Shown: positions 23,026 to 32,050, counted from the stretch's first letter. The stretch: 64,000 nt of DNA from Aliarcobacter vitoriensis (GCF_003316695.1 NZ_PDKB01000002.1:1-64000), one strand, 5' to 3'. Notes: generated from the letters alone by a model not told the origin. A program made the numbers and translations.

Positions 23026-25033
23026 ACCGCTTTTAATTGAGATTGGTGTTGAAGAATTACCAGCTATTCCATTTTTAAATGAATTACCAAATATTGAGAA
23101 AAAATGGAGCAATATTTTAGAAAAAAATAGACTTTTATGTGATTTTGACTTTTTTTATACTCCAAGAAGGTTAGTTTTATGGCATAGAGAATTTCAAGTA
23201 AAACAAGAAGATAGTGTTGTTGAGCAATTTGGAGCACCAGTTAAAATAGCATTTAAAGATGGAGTTCCAACAGGTGCAGCTGTTAGTTTTGCCTCAAAAT
23301 TGGGAGTGGAAGTTTCAGCTTTACAAACAAAAGATTTAGGAAAAGGTGAAGTTTTATATTTTAAACAAGAGTTAAAAGGTGAAGAATCTAAAAATCTTTT
23401 AAACAGTATGATAAATGAATTTATCTCTTCACTTAACTTTGGAAAGTCTATGAGATGGGCAAGTAGAAGTGATAGTTTTATAAGACCTATTAGAAGTTTA
23501 AGTGTTGTTTTAGGTGATGAAATAGTTGAATCAGAACTTTTTGGAGTTAAATCTTCTAAATTTTCATTTGCTCACAGAATGGTATCTTATGAACCATTTA
23601 GTTTTGATTTTGCTGGAGATTATTTTTGTAAACTTGATAAAAATGCAGTTATACTGTATCCAGATGAAAGAAGAAAAATCATCTTAGAACAGATGAAAAA
23701 TATTGAACAAAGACACAATATCAAAATAGAAATAGATAGTGAACTTTTAGATGAAGTTGTTGCTATTACAGAGTATCCAACTGCACTTATTGGAAAGTTT
23801 AATGAAGATTTTTTAACTCTTCCACCAGAAGTTATAGTAACTTCTATGAAAGAAAATCAAAGATATTTTGCAGTTTATAAAGATGATAAATTAACAAACA
23901 ATTTTATTGTTGTTTCAAATGCAAAAACAGATGATTTTGGATATATAATACAAGGAAATGAAAAAGTTTTAAGACCAAGACTTGCTGATGCTATGTTTTT
24001 TTATAAAAATGATATAAAAAATGGTTTATCAAATGAAGGTCTTAAAAAACTTGTTTTTGTAGAAGGTTTAGGTTCTATGTATGATAAATGTGAAAGAGAA
24101 TCTAAAATAGCTTCTTATTTAGTAAATACTTTAAATTTAAATGAAAAAGAGTTAGTAAATAAAGCTGTTATGCTTTCAAAAGCTGATTTGATGAGTGAAA
24201 TGGTTTATGAATTTACGGAACTTCAAGGATTGATGGGATATTACTATGCAAAAATTGCAAATGAACCTGAAATTTTAGCATTGGCTTTAAAAGAGCAGTA
24301 TTTACCAACAGGAGAAGAGTCTGAACTTCCTTCAACAGTTTTTTCAAGTATTGTAGCTTTATCAAATAAAATAGATAATCTTATGGCTTTATTTAGTGTA
24401 GGAAAAATTCCAACTGGTTCAAAAGATCCATTTGGACTTAGAAGAGCGGCACTTGGAATAGTAAGAATAGCTATAAAACATAAACTTGCTATTGATTTTA
24501 CAAAAATAGTTGATGAATTGTCAGTAAATTATAAAAATTTAGATAAAAAAGTTTTAATTGAATTTTTCAATGAAAGACTGTTTAAAATATTCGATAGTGT
24601 AAATCCAACTGTTTTAAAAGCCATATTATCAAGTGGTGAAAGTGATATTTATAAAATCTCTTTAAAAGTTGAAGCTTTAAATCCAATAGTTCAAAGTGAT
24701 AATTTCAAAGATTATGTAACTACATTTAAAAGAGTTGCAAATATCATAAAAGATGTTGATTTAAAAGATTTAACTATAAATGAAAGTTTATTTGAAGTAA
24801 ATGAAGAAAAAGAGCTTTATAGCCTATTTAATAAAGTTATAACTACAAATTTTGAAACTTTTGAAGAAGAACTTGAAGCACTTTTTGCTTTAAAACCACA
24901 ATTAGATAACTTTTTTGAGAATGTATTTGTAAATCACGAAGATGAAAAAATAGGAACAAATAGAAAAAATCTTATAGGTCTTGTTTATCAAGGATTTAGG
25001 AAAATAGCTGATATTAAAGAGATTACTATCTAA
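23018..25033 (+). CDS. glyS: Glycine--tRNA ligase beta subunit
   Basis: A 671-aa beta chain of the alpha2beta2 glycyl-tRNA synthetase. It opens with the characteristic LLIEIGVEELPAIP and contains EYPTALIGKF, SMKENQRYFAV and a C-terminal DALR-like anticodon-binding region (KKDPFGLRRAA-type motif, here GSKDPFGLRRAALG). The alpha subunit gene glyQ is not in this window. The stop TAA shares its last base with the ATG of the thioesterase gene (TAATG). Confidence 0.95.
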   Translation: MNKPLLIEIGVEELPAIPFLNELPNIEKKWSNILEKNRLLCDFDFFYTPRRLVLWHREFQVKQEDSVVEQFGAPVKIAFKDGVPTGAAVSFASKLGVEVSALQTKDLGKGEVLYFKQELKGEESKNLLNSMINEFISSLNFGKSMRWASRSDSFIRPIRSLSVVLGDEIVESELFGVKSSKFSFAHRMVSYEPFSFDFAGDYFCKLDKNAVILYPDERRKIILEQMKNIEQRHNIKIEIDSELLDEVVAITEYPTALIGKFNEDFLTLPPEVIVTSMKENQRYFAVYKDDKLTNNFIVVSNAKTDDFGYIIQGNEKVLRPRLADAMFFYKNDIKNGLSNEGLKKLVFVEGLGSMYDKCERESKIASYLVNTLNLNEKELVNKAVMLSKADLMSEMVYEFTELQGLMGYYYAKIANEPEILALALKEQYLPTGEESELPSTVFSSIVALSNKIDNLMALFSVGKIPTGSKDPFGLRRAALGIVRIAIKHKLAIDFTKIVDELSVNYKNLDKKVLIEFFNERLFKIFDSVNPTVLKAILSSGESDIYKISLKVEALNPIVQSDNFKDYVTTFKRVANIIKDVDLKDLTINESLFEVNEEKELYSLFNKVITTNFETFEEELEALFALKPQLDNFFENVFVNHEDEKIGTNRKNLIGLVYQGFRKIADIKEITI

Positions 25034-25395
25034 TGCAAATAAGAGTTTACTACGACGATACAGATTGTGGAGGGATAGTTTATCATTCAAACTATTTAAA
25101 GTTTTGTGAAAGAGCCAGAAGTGAATTGTTTTTTCAAAAAGGTTTATCTCCTCATAATGGAGATGAATTTTTTGTAGTAAAATCTTGCGAAGCAAACTGG
25201 ATAAAATCAGCAGTTTTTGCTGATATTTTAGAAGTTAAAACAAAGCTAATAGAGAAAAAATCAGCTTCAATTTTAATGAAACAAGAAATTTTTAGAGAAG
25301 ATGAAAAGATATTTGAAGCTACTTTCAAATTAGCTTTCTTAAAAAACTTTAAACCAGCAAAAATCCCTGAATATATATTTTCTATATTGGAGTAA
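25033..25395 (+). CDS. YbgC/FadM-type acyl-CoA thioesterase
   Basis: A 120-aa hot-dog fold thioesterase. The motif YYDDTDCGGIVYHSNYLKFCERARSE includes the conserved D-x-D-x-x-G-x-V-(Y/F)-x-x-x-Y active site of the 4-hydroxybenzoyl-CoA thioesterase group. YbgC proteins hydrolyse short acyl-CoAs or acyl-ACPs and often go with the Tol-Pal system, but no tol genes are here. It overlaps glyS by 1 base. Confidence 0.88.
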   Translation: MQIRVYYDDTDCGGIVYHSNYLKFCERARSELFFQKGLSPHNGDEFFVVKSCEANWIKSAVFADILEVKTKLIEKKSASILMKQEIFREDEKIFEATFKLAFLKNFKPAKIPEYIFSILE

Positions 25396-25398
25396 AAT

Positions 25399-25869
25399 AT
25401 GAAAAAACTAATACTAATTTTACTTTTTTCTTTGAATATTTTTGCAAACGAAGTATTTTTACTTCCTGATGAGTCAAAAATTGCACAAGAAAAAATCAAA
25501 TCTTTAATAAAGGAAGCAAAATCTTCTATTTTTATTGCTATGTACAATTTTTCATATAAAAAAATAGCAAAAGATTTACTAGAAGCTTCAAAAAATGGTA
25601 CAGATATAACTGTTTTACTTGATGGTGAGAAAGTTTCAAAAGATGATGATGTTTTAAAACTTTTTAAAGATAACAAAATAAAAACTATTGTAAATAAAGA
25701 TAAAAATAAAATGCACATAAAAGCTATGTTAATAGATGACAATTTAGCTCTTATAGGTAGTACAAACTTTACAAAAAAGTCATTTGAAGAGAACTATGAT
25801 TTGATTTATATCTCAAAAGATGAGAAGTTAATATCTAAATTAAAAGAGTTTAGAGCAAAATTTGAATAA
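25399..25869 (+). CDS. Secreted phospholipase D-like nuclease
   Basis: A 156-aa PLD-superfamily protein with an N-terminal signal peptide (KKLILILLFSLNIFA), so probably periplasmic. A single HKD motif (HIKAMLIDDNLALIGSTNFT, His at about residue 105) implies it works as a dimer like the Nuc endonuclease of IncN plasmids. Close to the Nuc/ZucA family in size. Substrate may be extracellular DNA or a phosphodiester, not determined. It follows the thioesterase by 3 bases. Confidence 0.85.
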   Translation: MKKLILILLFSLNIFANEVFLLPDESKIAQEKIKSLIKEAKSSIFIAMYNFSYKKIAKDLLEASKNGTDITVLLDGEKVSKDDDVLKLFKDNKIKTIVNKDKNKMHIKAMLIDDNLALIGSTNFTKKSFEENYDLIYISKDEKLISKLKEFRAKFE

Positions 25870-25905
25870 AATATAATCTTTAAAATATATTATAAAGGAT
25901 TATAT

Positions 25906-27132
25906 GTGTTAGAGATATTTGTTATAGCATTTTGTATCTATTTTGCTGTTAATATTTACACTTCATTTATGCAAATAGGTTTTATACAAGATGCAAGAAA
26001 ATTGGAAGCTATTATTTTAGAGCCTTCAAAATATCTGGAAGCTTCAAACTATGCAATAGAAAAAGAGAAGTTAAATCTTGCTTCAACTTTTTATGATTTT
26101 GTTCTATTTATTATATGGATTGGTTTTGGGTTAAAAACTTTAGATTCATTTATACAAATTGATGAATATTGGTTAAAAGCTATTGTTTTTGTAGATTTAT
26201 TTATAATTATAAATTGGCTTTTAGGTTTACCATTTGAACTATATTCAACTTTTAAACTCAATAAAAAATATGAATTTTCAAACATTACACCAGCACTTTT
26301 TATAAAAGATACTATTAAAACTGGTATTTTATTTTTAGTTTTTGGTTCACTTGTAATTGCAGGAATTGCATTTATCATTCAAAACTTCCCAGCTTGGTGG
26401 ATTTTTGGATTTATTTTTATTTTTGCTGTAATTATACTTATAAATATGCTTTATCCAGTTATTAGGGATAAAATGTTCGATAAATTTGAAAATCTAAAAG
26501 ATAAAGAACTTGAAGAAAAAATAGAAAAACTTTTAGATGAAGTAGGGTTTAAAAGTAGTGGGGTTTACAGTGTTGATGCAAGTAAAAGAGATAATAGATT
26601 AAATGCTTATTTTGGTGGACTTGGAAGTACAAAAAGAGTTGTTTTATTTGATACTTTAGTTGAAAAACTAACTCACAATGAATTACTTGCTGTTTTAGGG
26701 CATGAATTAGGACATTTCAAAAATGGTGATATTTTAAAAAATATAGGAATTATGGGATTTGTTATGTTTGTTTTCTTTGCAATATTTGGAAATTTAAATG
26801 ATGAATTATTTTTAGGATTATCTTTAAACAACGAACCTTATGCAATAATAACGGTATTTTTGATATTTTCTCCAATATTGTCATTTTTCTTGATGCCTTT
26901 AATATCTCTTATTTCAAGACACAATGAGTATAAAGCAGATGAATTTGGCTCAAATTTAGCTACAAAAGAGGATTTAGTAAATGCTTTATTAAAACTTGCA
27001 AATGAAAATAAATCATTTCCATTATCTCATCCTTTATATATTTTCTTTTACTACTCTCATCCACCTTTAATTGAGAGATTTAAAGAGCTTGGGTATGATG
27101 TACATACAAAAAAATTTAGTGATAAGATATGA
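25906..27132 (+). CDS. M48-family (Ste24/CAAX-prenyl-type) membrane metallopeptidase
   Basis: A 408-aa integral membrane zinc protease. Several membrane helices precede the active-site LGHELGHFKNGD (HExxH near residue 266), and a third ligand lies in HNEYKADEFG. The layout resembles Ste24p/CAAX protease 1 rather than HtpX (M48A, long N-terminal membrane part, length about 400). The start is GTG with AAGGA 6 bases upstream; the overlapping ATG at 25904 runs into a stop. It probably has a role in membrane-protein quality control. The stop overlaps rmuC by 4 bases. Confidence 0.9.
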   Translation: MLEIFVIAFCIYFAVNIYTSFMQIGFIQDARKLEAIILEPSKYLEASNYAIEKEKLNLASTFYDFVLFIIWIGFGLKTLDSFIQIDEYWLKAIVFVDLFIIINWLLGLPFELYSTFKLNKKYEFSNITPALFIKDTIKTGILFLVFGSLVIAGIAFIIQNFPAWWIFGFIFIFAVIILINMLYPVIRDKMFDKFENLKDKELEEKIEKLLDEVGFKSSGVYSVDASKRDNRLNAYFGGLGSTKRVVLFDTLVEKLTHNELLAVLGHELGHFKNGDILKNIGIMGFVMFVFFAIFGNLNDELFLGLSLNNEPYAIITVFLIFSPILSFFLMPLISLISRHNEYKADEFGSNLATKEDLVNALLKLANENKSFPLSHPLYIFFYYSHPPLIERFKELGYDVHTKKFSDKI

Positions 27133-28328
27133 TAAATATTGACTATTTTATTTTAGTAGCCTTTGTAGGATTGGTTTTAGTAATCTTCTTGGCTACTATA
27201 TTTTTTATACGACAAAAATATCAAAATATCATAAACTCTTATGAGTTAAAACTTGCAAATATTGAAGAACTTTTCAGAGTTGAAAAAGAGAGTTTAAAAG
27301 AGAAAATTGCTTTTTTAGAAAATAATAAACAACAGATGAAACTAGAGTTTGAAAACCTTGCAAATAGACTTTTTGATGATACTCAAAAAAAATCAAACCA
27401 AAATATAAATCAAGTTTTAACACCTTTTAAAGAGCAATTAACTCTATTTGGAACAAGAGTAAATGAGATCTTCAACGAAGATACAAAACAAAGAAGTTCA
27501 CTTATAACAGAGATAAAGAATCTAAAAGAGTTAAACAATCAAATCTCACAAGATGCTATAAATCTTACAAAAGCTTTGAAAGGACAAAATAAACTTCAAG
27601 GTGATTGGGGAGAGATGATTTTATCTTCAATATTGGAGCAAACTGGACTTAGAAAAGGTTTAGAATACAAAGTTCAAAACTCTTTTAAAGATGATAGTGG
27701 AAAACTATTTCGTCCTGATGTGATAGTTCATCTTCCAACAAACAAAGATATTATCATTGATTCAAAACTATCTTTAAATTCATATATTGACTACACAAAT
27801 AGTGAAGATGAAAATGATAAGAAAGATGCTTTAAACAGACTTTTAAGTTCTATAAATAGTCATATTAAAGATTTGAGTTCAAAAAAATATGAGAATTTGA
27901 GTGATTTAAGAAGTTTAGATTTTGTTTTGATGTTTATTCCTATTGAAGGGGCTTTTATCTTGCTAAATCAAACAAATCAAAATATTTTTGAACTAGCTTT
28001 AAAAAATAATATTATGCTAGTTTCTCCCTCAACTTTATATATTACTTTACGAACTATTGAAAATATTTGGGCAGATGAAAGACAAAATGAAAATGCAAAA
28101 GAGATATCAAAACAAGCAGGTGATTTATATGATAAATTTGTAGCCTTTGTTGAAGATGTAGAATCTATTGGAAACTATCTAAATAAAAGCCAAGATTCAT
28201 ATCAAAAAGCTATGAATAAACTAAGTTCTGGTAGAGGAAATCTTATCTCAAGAGCAGAGAAATTTTTGGATTTGGGAGTAAAACCAAATAAAAAAATATC
28301 AGAAAAATATCTTTTAAATAAGGAATAA
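27129..28328 (+). CDS. rmuC: DNA recombination protein RmuC
   Basis: A 399-aa protein with an N-terminal membrane helix (about residues 5-27), a coiled coil (about 30-75) and the conserved RmuC nuclease-like domain. Typical segments are LQGDWGEMILSSILEQTGLRKG, FRPDVIVHLP, IIDSKLSL and PIEGAFILL, resembling the D-(D/E)xK core of restriction-like enzymes. RmuC limits inversion at short inverted repeats in E. coli. Overlaps the M48 gene by 4 bases. Confidence 0.93.
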   Translation: MINIDYFILVAFVGLVLVIFLATIFFIRQKYQNIINSYELKLANIEELFRVEKESLKEKIAFLENNKQQMKLEFENLANRLFDDTQKKSNQNINQVLTPFKEQLTLFGTRVNEIFNEDTKQRSSLITEIKNLKELNNQISQDAINLTKALKGQNKLQGDWGEMILSSILEQTGLRKGLEYKVQNSFKDDSGKLFRPDVIVHLPTNKDIIIDSKLSLNSYIDYTNSEDENDKKDALNRLLSSINSHIKDLSSKKYENLSDLRSLDFVLMFIPIEGAFILLNQTNQNIFELALKNNIMLVSPSTLYITLRTIENIWADERQNENAKEISKQAGDLYDKFVAFVEDVESIGNYLNKSQDSYQKAMNKLSSGRGNLISRAEKFLDLGVKPNKKISEKYLLNKE

Positions 28329-28366
28329 GTAAAAGTATATATTCTTTAAATTATAGGGAGTTTAAT

Positions 28367-28702
28367 ATGAGTTTATTAACTAAAGAATGTGAAGTATGTG
28401 GAACAAAAATTAGCAAAATAAAGAATTGGTATAGGCTAGTTTTTACAAATGAAATAAAATGTTCTAATTGTGGAGGTAAATATAATCTTTCGAAATGGTT
28501 TGATTGGGTATTTGATTTATTTAATTTGGGACATGGTTTTTTTATAGGAATCGGAATAATAGCTCTTATTTTATATTTAATAACTAATATTGAAAAAGCT
28601 TGGATATTATGGTCATCCTCTATAATAATATATATATTAATTAAATTTCTAATTGCTTTAGTAACACCATTAAAATTGATTGAATCTAAAAAGGAGTTAT
28701 AG
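28367..28702 (+). CDS. cxxc_20_cxxc-type zinc-ribbon membrane protein
   Basis: A 111-aa protein. CEVC at residues 8-11 and CSNC are separated by exactly 20 residues, the layout that names the cxxc_20_cxxc family. Two hydrophobic helices follow (about residues 53-72 and 77-97). Function unknown. ATAGGGAG precedes the ATG. It marks the left edge of the accessory patch; a truncated ORF and the first repeat copy follow directly. Confidence 0.75.
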   Translation: MSLLTKECEVCGTKISKIKNWYRLVFTNEIKCSNCGGKYNLSKWFDWVFDLFNLGHGFFIGIGIIALILYLITNIEKAWILWSSSIIIYILIKFLIALVTPLKLIESKKEL

Positions 28703-28786
28703 ATGTCTAATACAGAAGAAAAAAGTTTATTTGAACATTTTAATTATTTTCTCGTTCCCAACATCCTCGTTGGAAATACATATTAA
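28703..28786 (+). pseudogene. Truncated ORF read into a repeat element
   Basis: AAAAAGGAGTTATAG precedes an ATG that opens MSNTEEKSLFEHFNYF and then continues into the repeat (LVPNILVGNTY, stop). Only about 16 residues are not repeat-derived. The good ribosome site suggests an original gene whose remainder was replaced by, or lost next to, the repeat. It could also be a short gene given a new 3' end. Confidence 0.45.
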
Positions 28787-28850
28787 AAGTAAAATGAAAT
28801 TAATATTATTTAGAAAATATATTCATTCCTAATCTAGATCTTGGGAACGA
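28752..28850. repeat. Repeat copy A with 10-bp terminal inverted repeats
   Basis: Begins TCGTTCCCAA (28752-28761) and ends TTGGGAACGA (28841-28850), perfect inverted ends, 99 bp in all. The left end also holds a small hairpin CCAAC-ATCCTC-GTTGG. The inner block ATTAAAAGTAAAATGAAATT is shared with copy B. It has no coding capacity of its own, so it resembles a MITE or mobile non-coding repeat. It lies between a truncated ORF and the next gene. Confidence 0.75.
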
Positions 28851-28870
28851 ATTAAAATAGAGAAATAAAA

Positions 28871-29356
28871 ATGAATGATCAAAATATTTTATTAGAATTG
28901 AAATATAATTTTTTTGGAAGAATATTTAGAATGTTATTTTATATGTTTGGTATTATTATTTCCATTTTACTCTTTAATATAAATTTATTTTCTTCTTTAG
29001 TTGCAGCATTTGTTTTTACACTTATTGTATATATTATTTGCGATATGTGTTTTTTTGAAAGAGTGATTTTTACAAATTATCATGTAATAAAAGAGTGGAG
29101 AATATTTGGAAAAAGTATTTTTAATAAAATTAAATATAAAGATTTGATAATTGAACATAGTCAAAAAATCCATTTTGGTTCAGGATTATTAATTTTTTAT
29201 AAAAGCAATTATAAAGGGTATTTAAAAAAGATTTTTAAAAGATTATTTTTTTTTATAGAATTAGCACCTATTAATAAAAATGATATTAAAAAAATTAGAG
29301 AGATTTTAATAGAAAAAAAAATATTAAAAGGAGATGAATATGACTGGAAGTACTAA
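28871..29356 (+). CDS. Hypothetical membrane protein with PH-like region
   Basis: A 161-aa protein with two adjacent membrane helices (about residues 17-60), followed by a beta-rich domain (VIFTNYHVIKEWRIFGKSIFNKIKYKDLIIE) similar in layout to bacterial PH-domain membrane proteins. No enzymatic motif. It starts 20 bases after repeat copy A; the ribosome site is weak (AGAGAAATAAAA). Extremely AT-rich coding, as for the whole patch. Its last 17 bases overlap the following remnant ORF. Confidence 0.6.
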   Translation: MNDQNILLELKYNFFGRIFRMLFYMFGIIISILLFNINLFSSLVAAFVFTLIVYIICDMCFFERVIFTNYHVIKEWRIFGKSIFNKIKYKDLIIEHSQKIHFGSGLLIFYKSNYKGYLKKIFKRLFFFIELAPINKNDIKKIREILIEKKILKGDEYDWKY

Positions 29357-29490
29357 TATTGATAAAATAGAAGGTTATGAAAGAGTTTTAAGAATTAGAA
29401 GTAGTGATAATAAGGAAGAAGTTTCTATTTTTGCAAAAGTTCAATGAATTAGTAAATAGTGAAAATCAAACATTGGCAATAAATAACTAA
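29340..29490 (+). pseudogene. Frameshifted gene remnant
   Basis: AAAAGGAGATGAAT gives a strong ribosome site to ATG 29340, opening MTGSTNIDKIEGYERVLRIR and continuing SSDNKEEVSIFAKVQ before TGA at 29445. The +1 frame from about 29437 then reads KFNELVNSENQTLAINN to a TAA at 29488-29490, as if one base had been lost or gained. It is too short to assign. It may be a decayed gene or immunity/antitoxin-like fragment; only the good start is clear. Confidence 0.4.
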
Positions 29491-29523
29491 AATTATAGAA
29501 TAAGGTTTAAAAGGAAATAGAAT

Positions 29524-30723
29524 ATGAAATATTTTTTAATTAGTTTATTCTTATTTAATTTTTTGTATGCAGATATGCAAGATGGTATAAAAGAGTATAA
29601 AAATGAAAATAAACAAAAAGCCCTAGAAATATTTAGAAATAGTTGCGATAATAAAGAAATTTTCAATTGTCTCAATGCAGGAAATATGTTTTTGACAGGT
29701 AAAGTTTTAGAAAAAAATATGGATTATGCAAAAGAGTTTTATAAAAGAAGTTGTGATTTAAAGGTTTATAATGGTTGTTTTATTTTAGGAAAAATATATA
29801 TGCAAGAGAAAAACAATGATAAAGCTTTAGAATATTTAGATATATCTTGTGATAAAAATTTTACAGAAGCTTGCTTACTTTCTGCAGTTCTATACAAAAA
29901 AGTTTATGAAAATAATAAACAATATATTTCGTATCTGAATAAAACTTGTGAAAAAGATGATTATCAAATTTGTTCTAAATTAGGAATTATCTATTATATT
30001 GGAGAAGATGGTGTTGAAAAAGATAATGTAAAAGCTTTTAAACATTTTGATAAAGCTTGTATATATGGGAATCTAAATGAAGCTTGTATGATGAAAGGTT
30101 ATATGACGGAAGTTGGATATGGTATAGAACAAAACTATTTTGAAGCAGAAACAATATATCAAGATTTATGTGCAAAAAATTATGAAGATGGTTGTAAAGC
30201 ACTAAAAAATTTTTATAAAACAATAGATATAAAAACAAATAAATCTTATTTAGCTTCAAAAAAAGAATTAATAGAGAAACAAAAAGCAAAAAATTATGTT
30301 ATTGATTCAACAACAAAATTGATGTGGCAAGATGATATAGATTCTATAACAATACAAAGAGATTATAATGGAGCAGTAAAATATTGTGAAGAACTGATAT
30401 TAGGTGGTTTTTATGATTGGAGATTACCAAATAGAGTAGAATTATTAACCTTATACTATAAAAATAATCCAACAAAATTTTTAAGTACATTAAAAAATGC
30501 TAAATTAGAGAGATATTGGTCTTCTACAAAAACAGGTTATCAAGATTCTGGATATAGTTCAGATTATAGTGATGAAGATTTTTTATTTTCTAGTGTAAGA
30601 ACATCTACTGATTGGAAATATTATGTAAGATGTGTTAGAGGAGAAGAGTTAGATGAAAGGTCTTATGATATTAATCATCATAAAAATGAACTTGTAAAAA
30701 TGAAAATTATAAGAATTAAATAA
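29524..30723 (+). CDS. Secreted Sel1-repeat protein with DUF1566 (Lcl) C-terminal domain
   Basis: A 399-aa protein. A signal peptide (MKYFLISLFLFNFLYA) is followed by about five cysteine-paired Sel1-like repeats (residues 20-235). Each carries two Cys about 8-14 residues apart, as in Helicobacter Hcp proteins, where they form disulfides. The C-terminal third (about 258-380) is a DUF1566/Lcl domain: VIDSTTKLMWQDD, YDWRLPNRVELLTL and a WSST...YVRCVRG end. Periplasmic or surface location is likely. Hcp-type proteins can bind beta-lactams or interact with hosts, but no specific role can be given. AAAGGAAATAGAAT precedes the ATG. Confidence 0.85.
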   Translation: MKYFLISLFLFNFLYADMQDGIKEYKNENKQKALEIFRNSCDNKEIFNCLNAGNMFLTGKVLEKNMDYAKEFYKRSCDLKVYNGCFILGKIYMQEKNNDKALEYLDISCDKNFTEACLLSAVLYKKVYENNKQYISYLNKTCEKDDYQICSKLGIIYYIGEDGVEKDNVKAFKHFDKACIYGNLNEACMMKGYMTEVGYGIEQNYFEAETIYQDLCAKNYEDGCKALKNFYKTIDIKTNKSYLASKKELIEKQKAKNYVIDSTTKLMWQDDIDSITIQRDYNGAVKYCEELILGGFYDWRLPNRVELLTLYYKNNPTKFLSTLKNAKLERYWSSTKTGYQDSGYSSDYSDEDFLFSSVRTSTDWKYYVRCVRGEELDERSYDINHHKNELVKMKIIRIK

Positions 30724-30786
30724 ATGTATAAAATTTTTATAAAACCATTTCATTTTTGTTTAAAATATTAGAGGAGAAGATTTCAA

Positions 30787-30864
30787 ATGAAAAAAGAATA
30801 TATAGATAAAAGTTTTTCTCGTTCCCAACGTCCTCGTTGGGAATGCACATTAAAAGTAAAATGA
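30787..30864 (+). pseudogene. Short ORF truncated into repeat copy B
   Basis: AGAGGAGAAGATTTCAA precedes an ATG encoding MKKEYIDKSF, after which the reading frame is the repeat itself (SRSQRPRWECTLKVK, stop). It mirrors the situation at repeat copy A: a start with ribosome site, about ten own residues, then repeat. The gene body is missing. Confidence 0.45.
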
Positions 30865-30896
30865 AATTATAATATTATTTAAGAACTTGAGAATGA
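30819..30896. repeat. Repeat copy B of the TCGTTCCCAA element
   Basis: Starts TCGTTCCCAA (30819-30828) and ends TTGAGAATGA (30887-30896), imperfect inverted ends. Length 78 bp. Its first 55-60 bases are nearly identical to copy A, including the hairpin (CCCAACG-TC-CTCGTTGGG here, better paired than in A) and the ATTAAAAGTAAAATGAAATT block. It is shorter than A by an internal segment. It lies in the 208-base gap between the Sel1 and lipoprotein genes. Confidence 0.75.
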
Positions 30897-30931
30897 ATTA
30901 AAGATTAAAATAACACAAGGAGAAATATAAA

Positions 30932-32035
30932 ATGAAAACTTATATTAAAATATTTTTTTTACCACTTCTAATAGTATTTATTTTTAGTGGGTGTTTGGCT
31001 AATGAACTTAATACTTCTAATGCTGTTAATAATCAAACATCTTCTAAATCAGAAGAAAATTTCAAAGTACCACTTTTAAATGAAGAAGGTGATTTAAGAG
31101 AAAATAAAGAGTATTCAGAAAGTGATTTTAGAGCTTATTCTATCTTTGATAGAAAATATAATCCAAAAGTAAAAGAAAAAATTGGTGATAAACAAGCTTC
31201 AAAAGCACCACAACATGTATGGGTATATACAAAAGAGTTTGCAGAGAGATTTGGAATGCCAAAAAGATGGATAGGTGGTGATGATTTTAAAGGAGCATTA
31301 GCTATAGCTTATAGAGTAGAAGTTGTAAATGATATAAGTTGTGGATATTTTGGTAAATCTGATAATTGTAGAAAGTTTAATAGTAATAAAATATTGGATA
31401 TATATTTACCAAATAATAGTAAAACAGTGCCTTGGAATACAACAGAACAGATAGGATTAGATTGGCCTAATAATAATTCAATGACATTTTTGAATTTAAT
31501 TGAGAATACTGAGAATGAAAAAAATAAATATATTGAAAGAAATGGCAGTTTACCTAAAGAGTATGGTATAAACGACCATCATAAATCATTCAAAATAAAA
31601 ATAGGTATAGATGGCACTACTTTTGCTCATTCTTTTAAAAAAGATGGTTTTGCAGAATATAATCATGGTGGAGTGCCACTTGTTGTTTATTTTTATAGAA
31701 ATATATTTGAAGGAATAGACCTTATTCGTCTTAGTGTTGTTAATTTCGCAAATTCTAATAATGGTAAAAATATTGATATGCAAATTTGGCTTCATAAAGG
31801 AAACCCTGTAGATTTAACAGATAAGAAATCTGATGATTTTAGATTAAAAAATATTAAATACGCTAGAAGCATTGATTCTACAGGTAAGCCTAGTTCAATA
31901 AAGTCTCATAAAGATGTTATGCCTGAACATAAGATAATACCTAGTGAAGCATTTATGAAAAGAGTAAATGAGTATGAAAAAGAGTATGAGAAATATGATT
32001 TTTTTGAATATTTTAAAGAAAATGTAAATAAATAG
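30932..32035 (+). CDS. Hypothetical lipoprotein, 367 aa
   Basis: A signal sequence with lipobox FSGC (Cys at about residue 21) predicts a lipid-anchored envelope protein. The rest is a soluble domain with no family I recognise; it has segments such as HVWVYTKEFAERFGMPKRWIG and NHGGVPLVVYFYRN, rich in Asn, Lys and aromatic residues. AAGGAGAAATATAAA precedes the ATG. It lies between repeat copies B and C and may be part of a cassette that moved with them. Confidence 0.65.
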   Translation: MKTYIKIFFLPLLIVFIFSGCLANELNTSNAVNNQTSSKSEENFKVPLLNEEGDLRENKEYSESDFRAYSIFDRKYNPKVKEKIGDKQASKAPQHVWVYTKEFAERFGMPKRWIGGDDFKGALAIAYRVEVVNDISCGYFGKSDNCRKFNSNKILDIYLPNNSKTVPWNTTEQIGLDWPNNNSMTFLNLIENTENEKNKYIERNGSLPKEYGINDHHKSFKIKIGIDGTTFAHSFKKDGFAEYNHGGVPLVVYFYRNIFEGIDLIRLSVVNFANSNNGKNIDMQIWLHKGNPVDLTDKKSDDFRLKNIKYARSIDSTGKPSSIKSHKDVMPEHKIIPSEAFMKRVNEYEKEYEKYDFFEYFKENVNK

Positions 32036-32050
32036 AAGGATAAAAACTAT

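Noticed and set aside
25152-25742. 196-aa open frame on the minus strand
   Set aside because: It lies antisense to the thioesterase and PLD genes, is Ser/Phe/Ile-rich low-complexity sequence, and has no ribosome site; it is a shadow of AT-rich genes.
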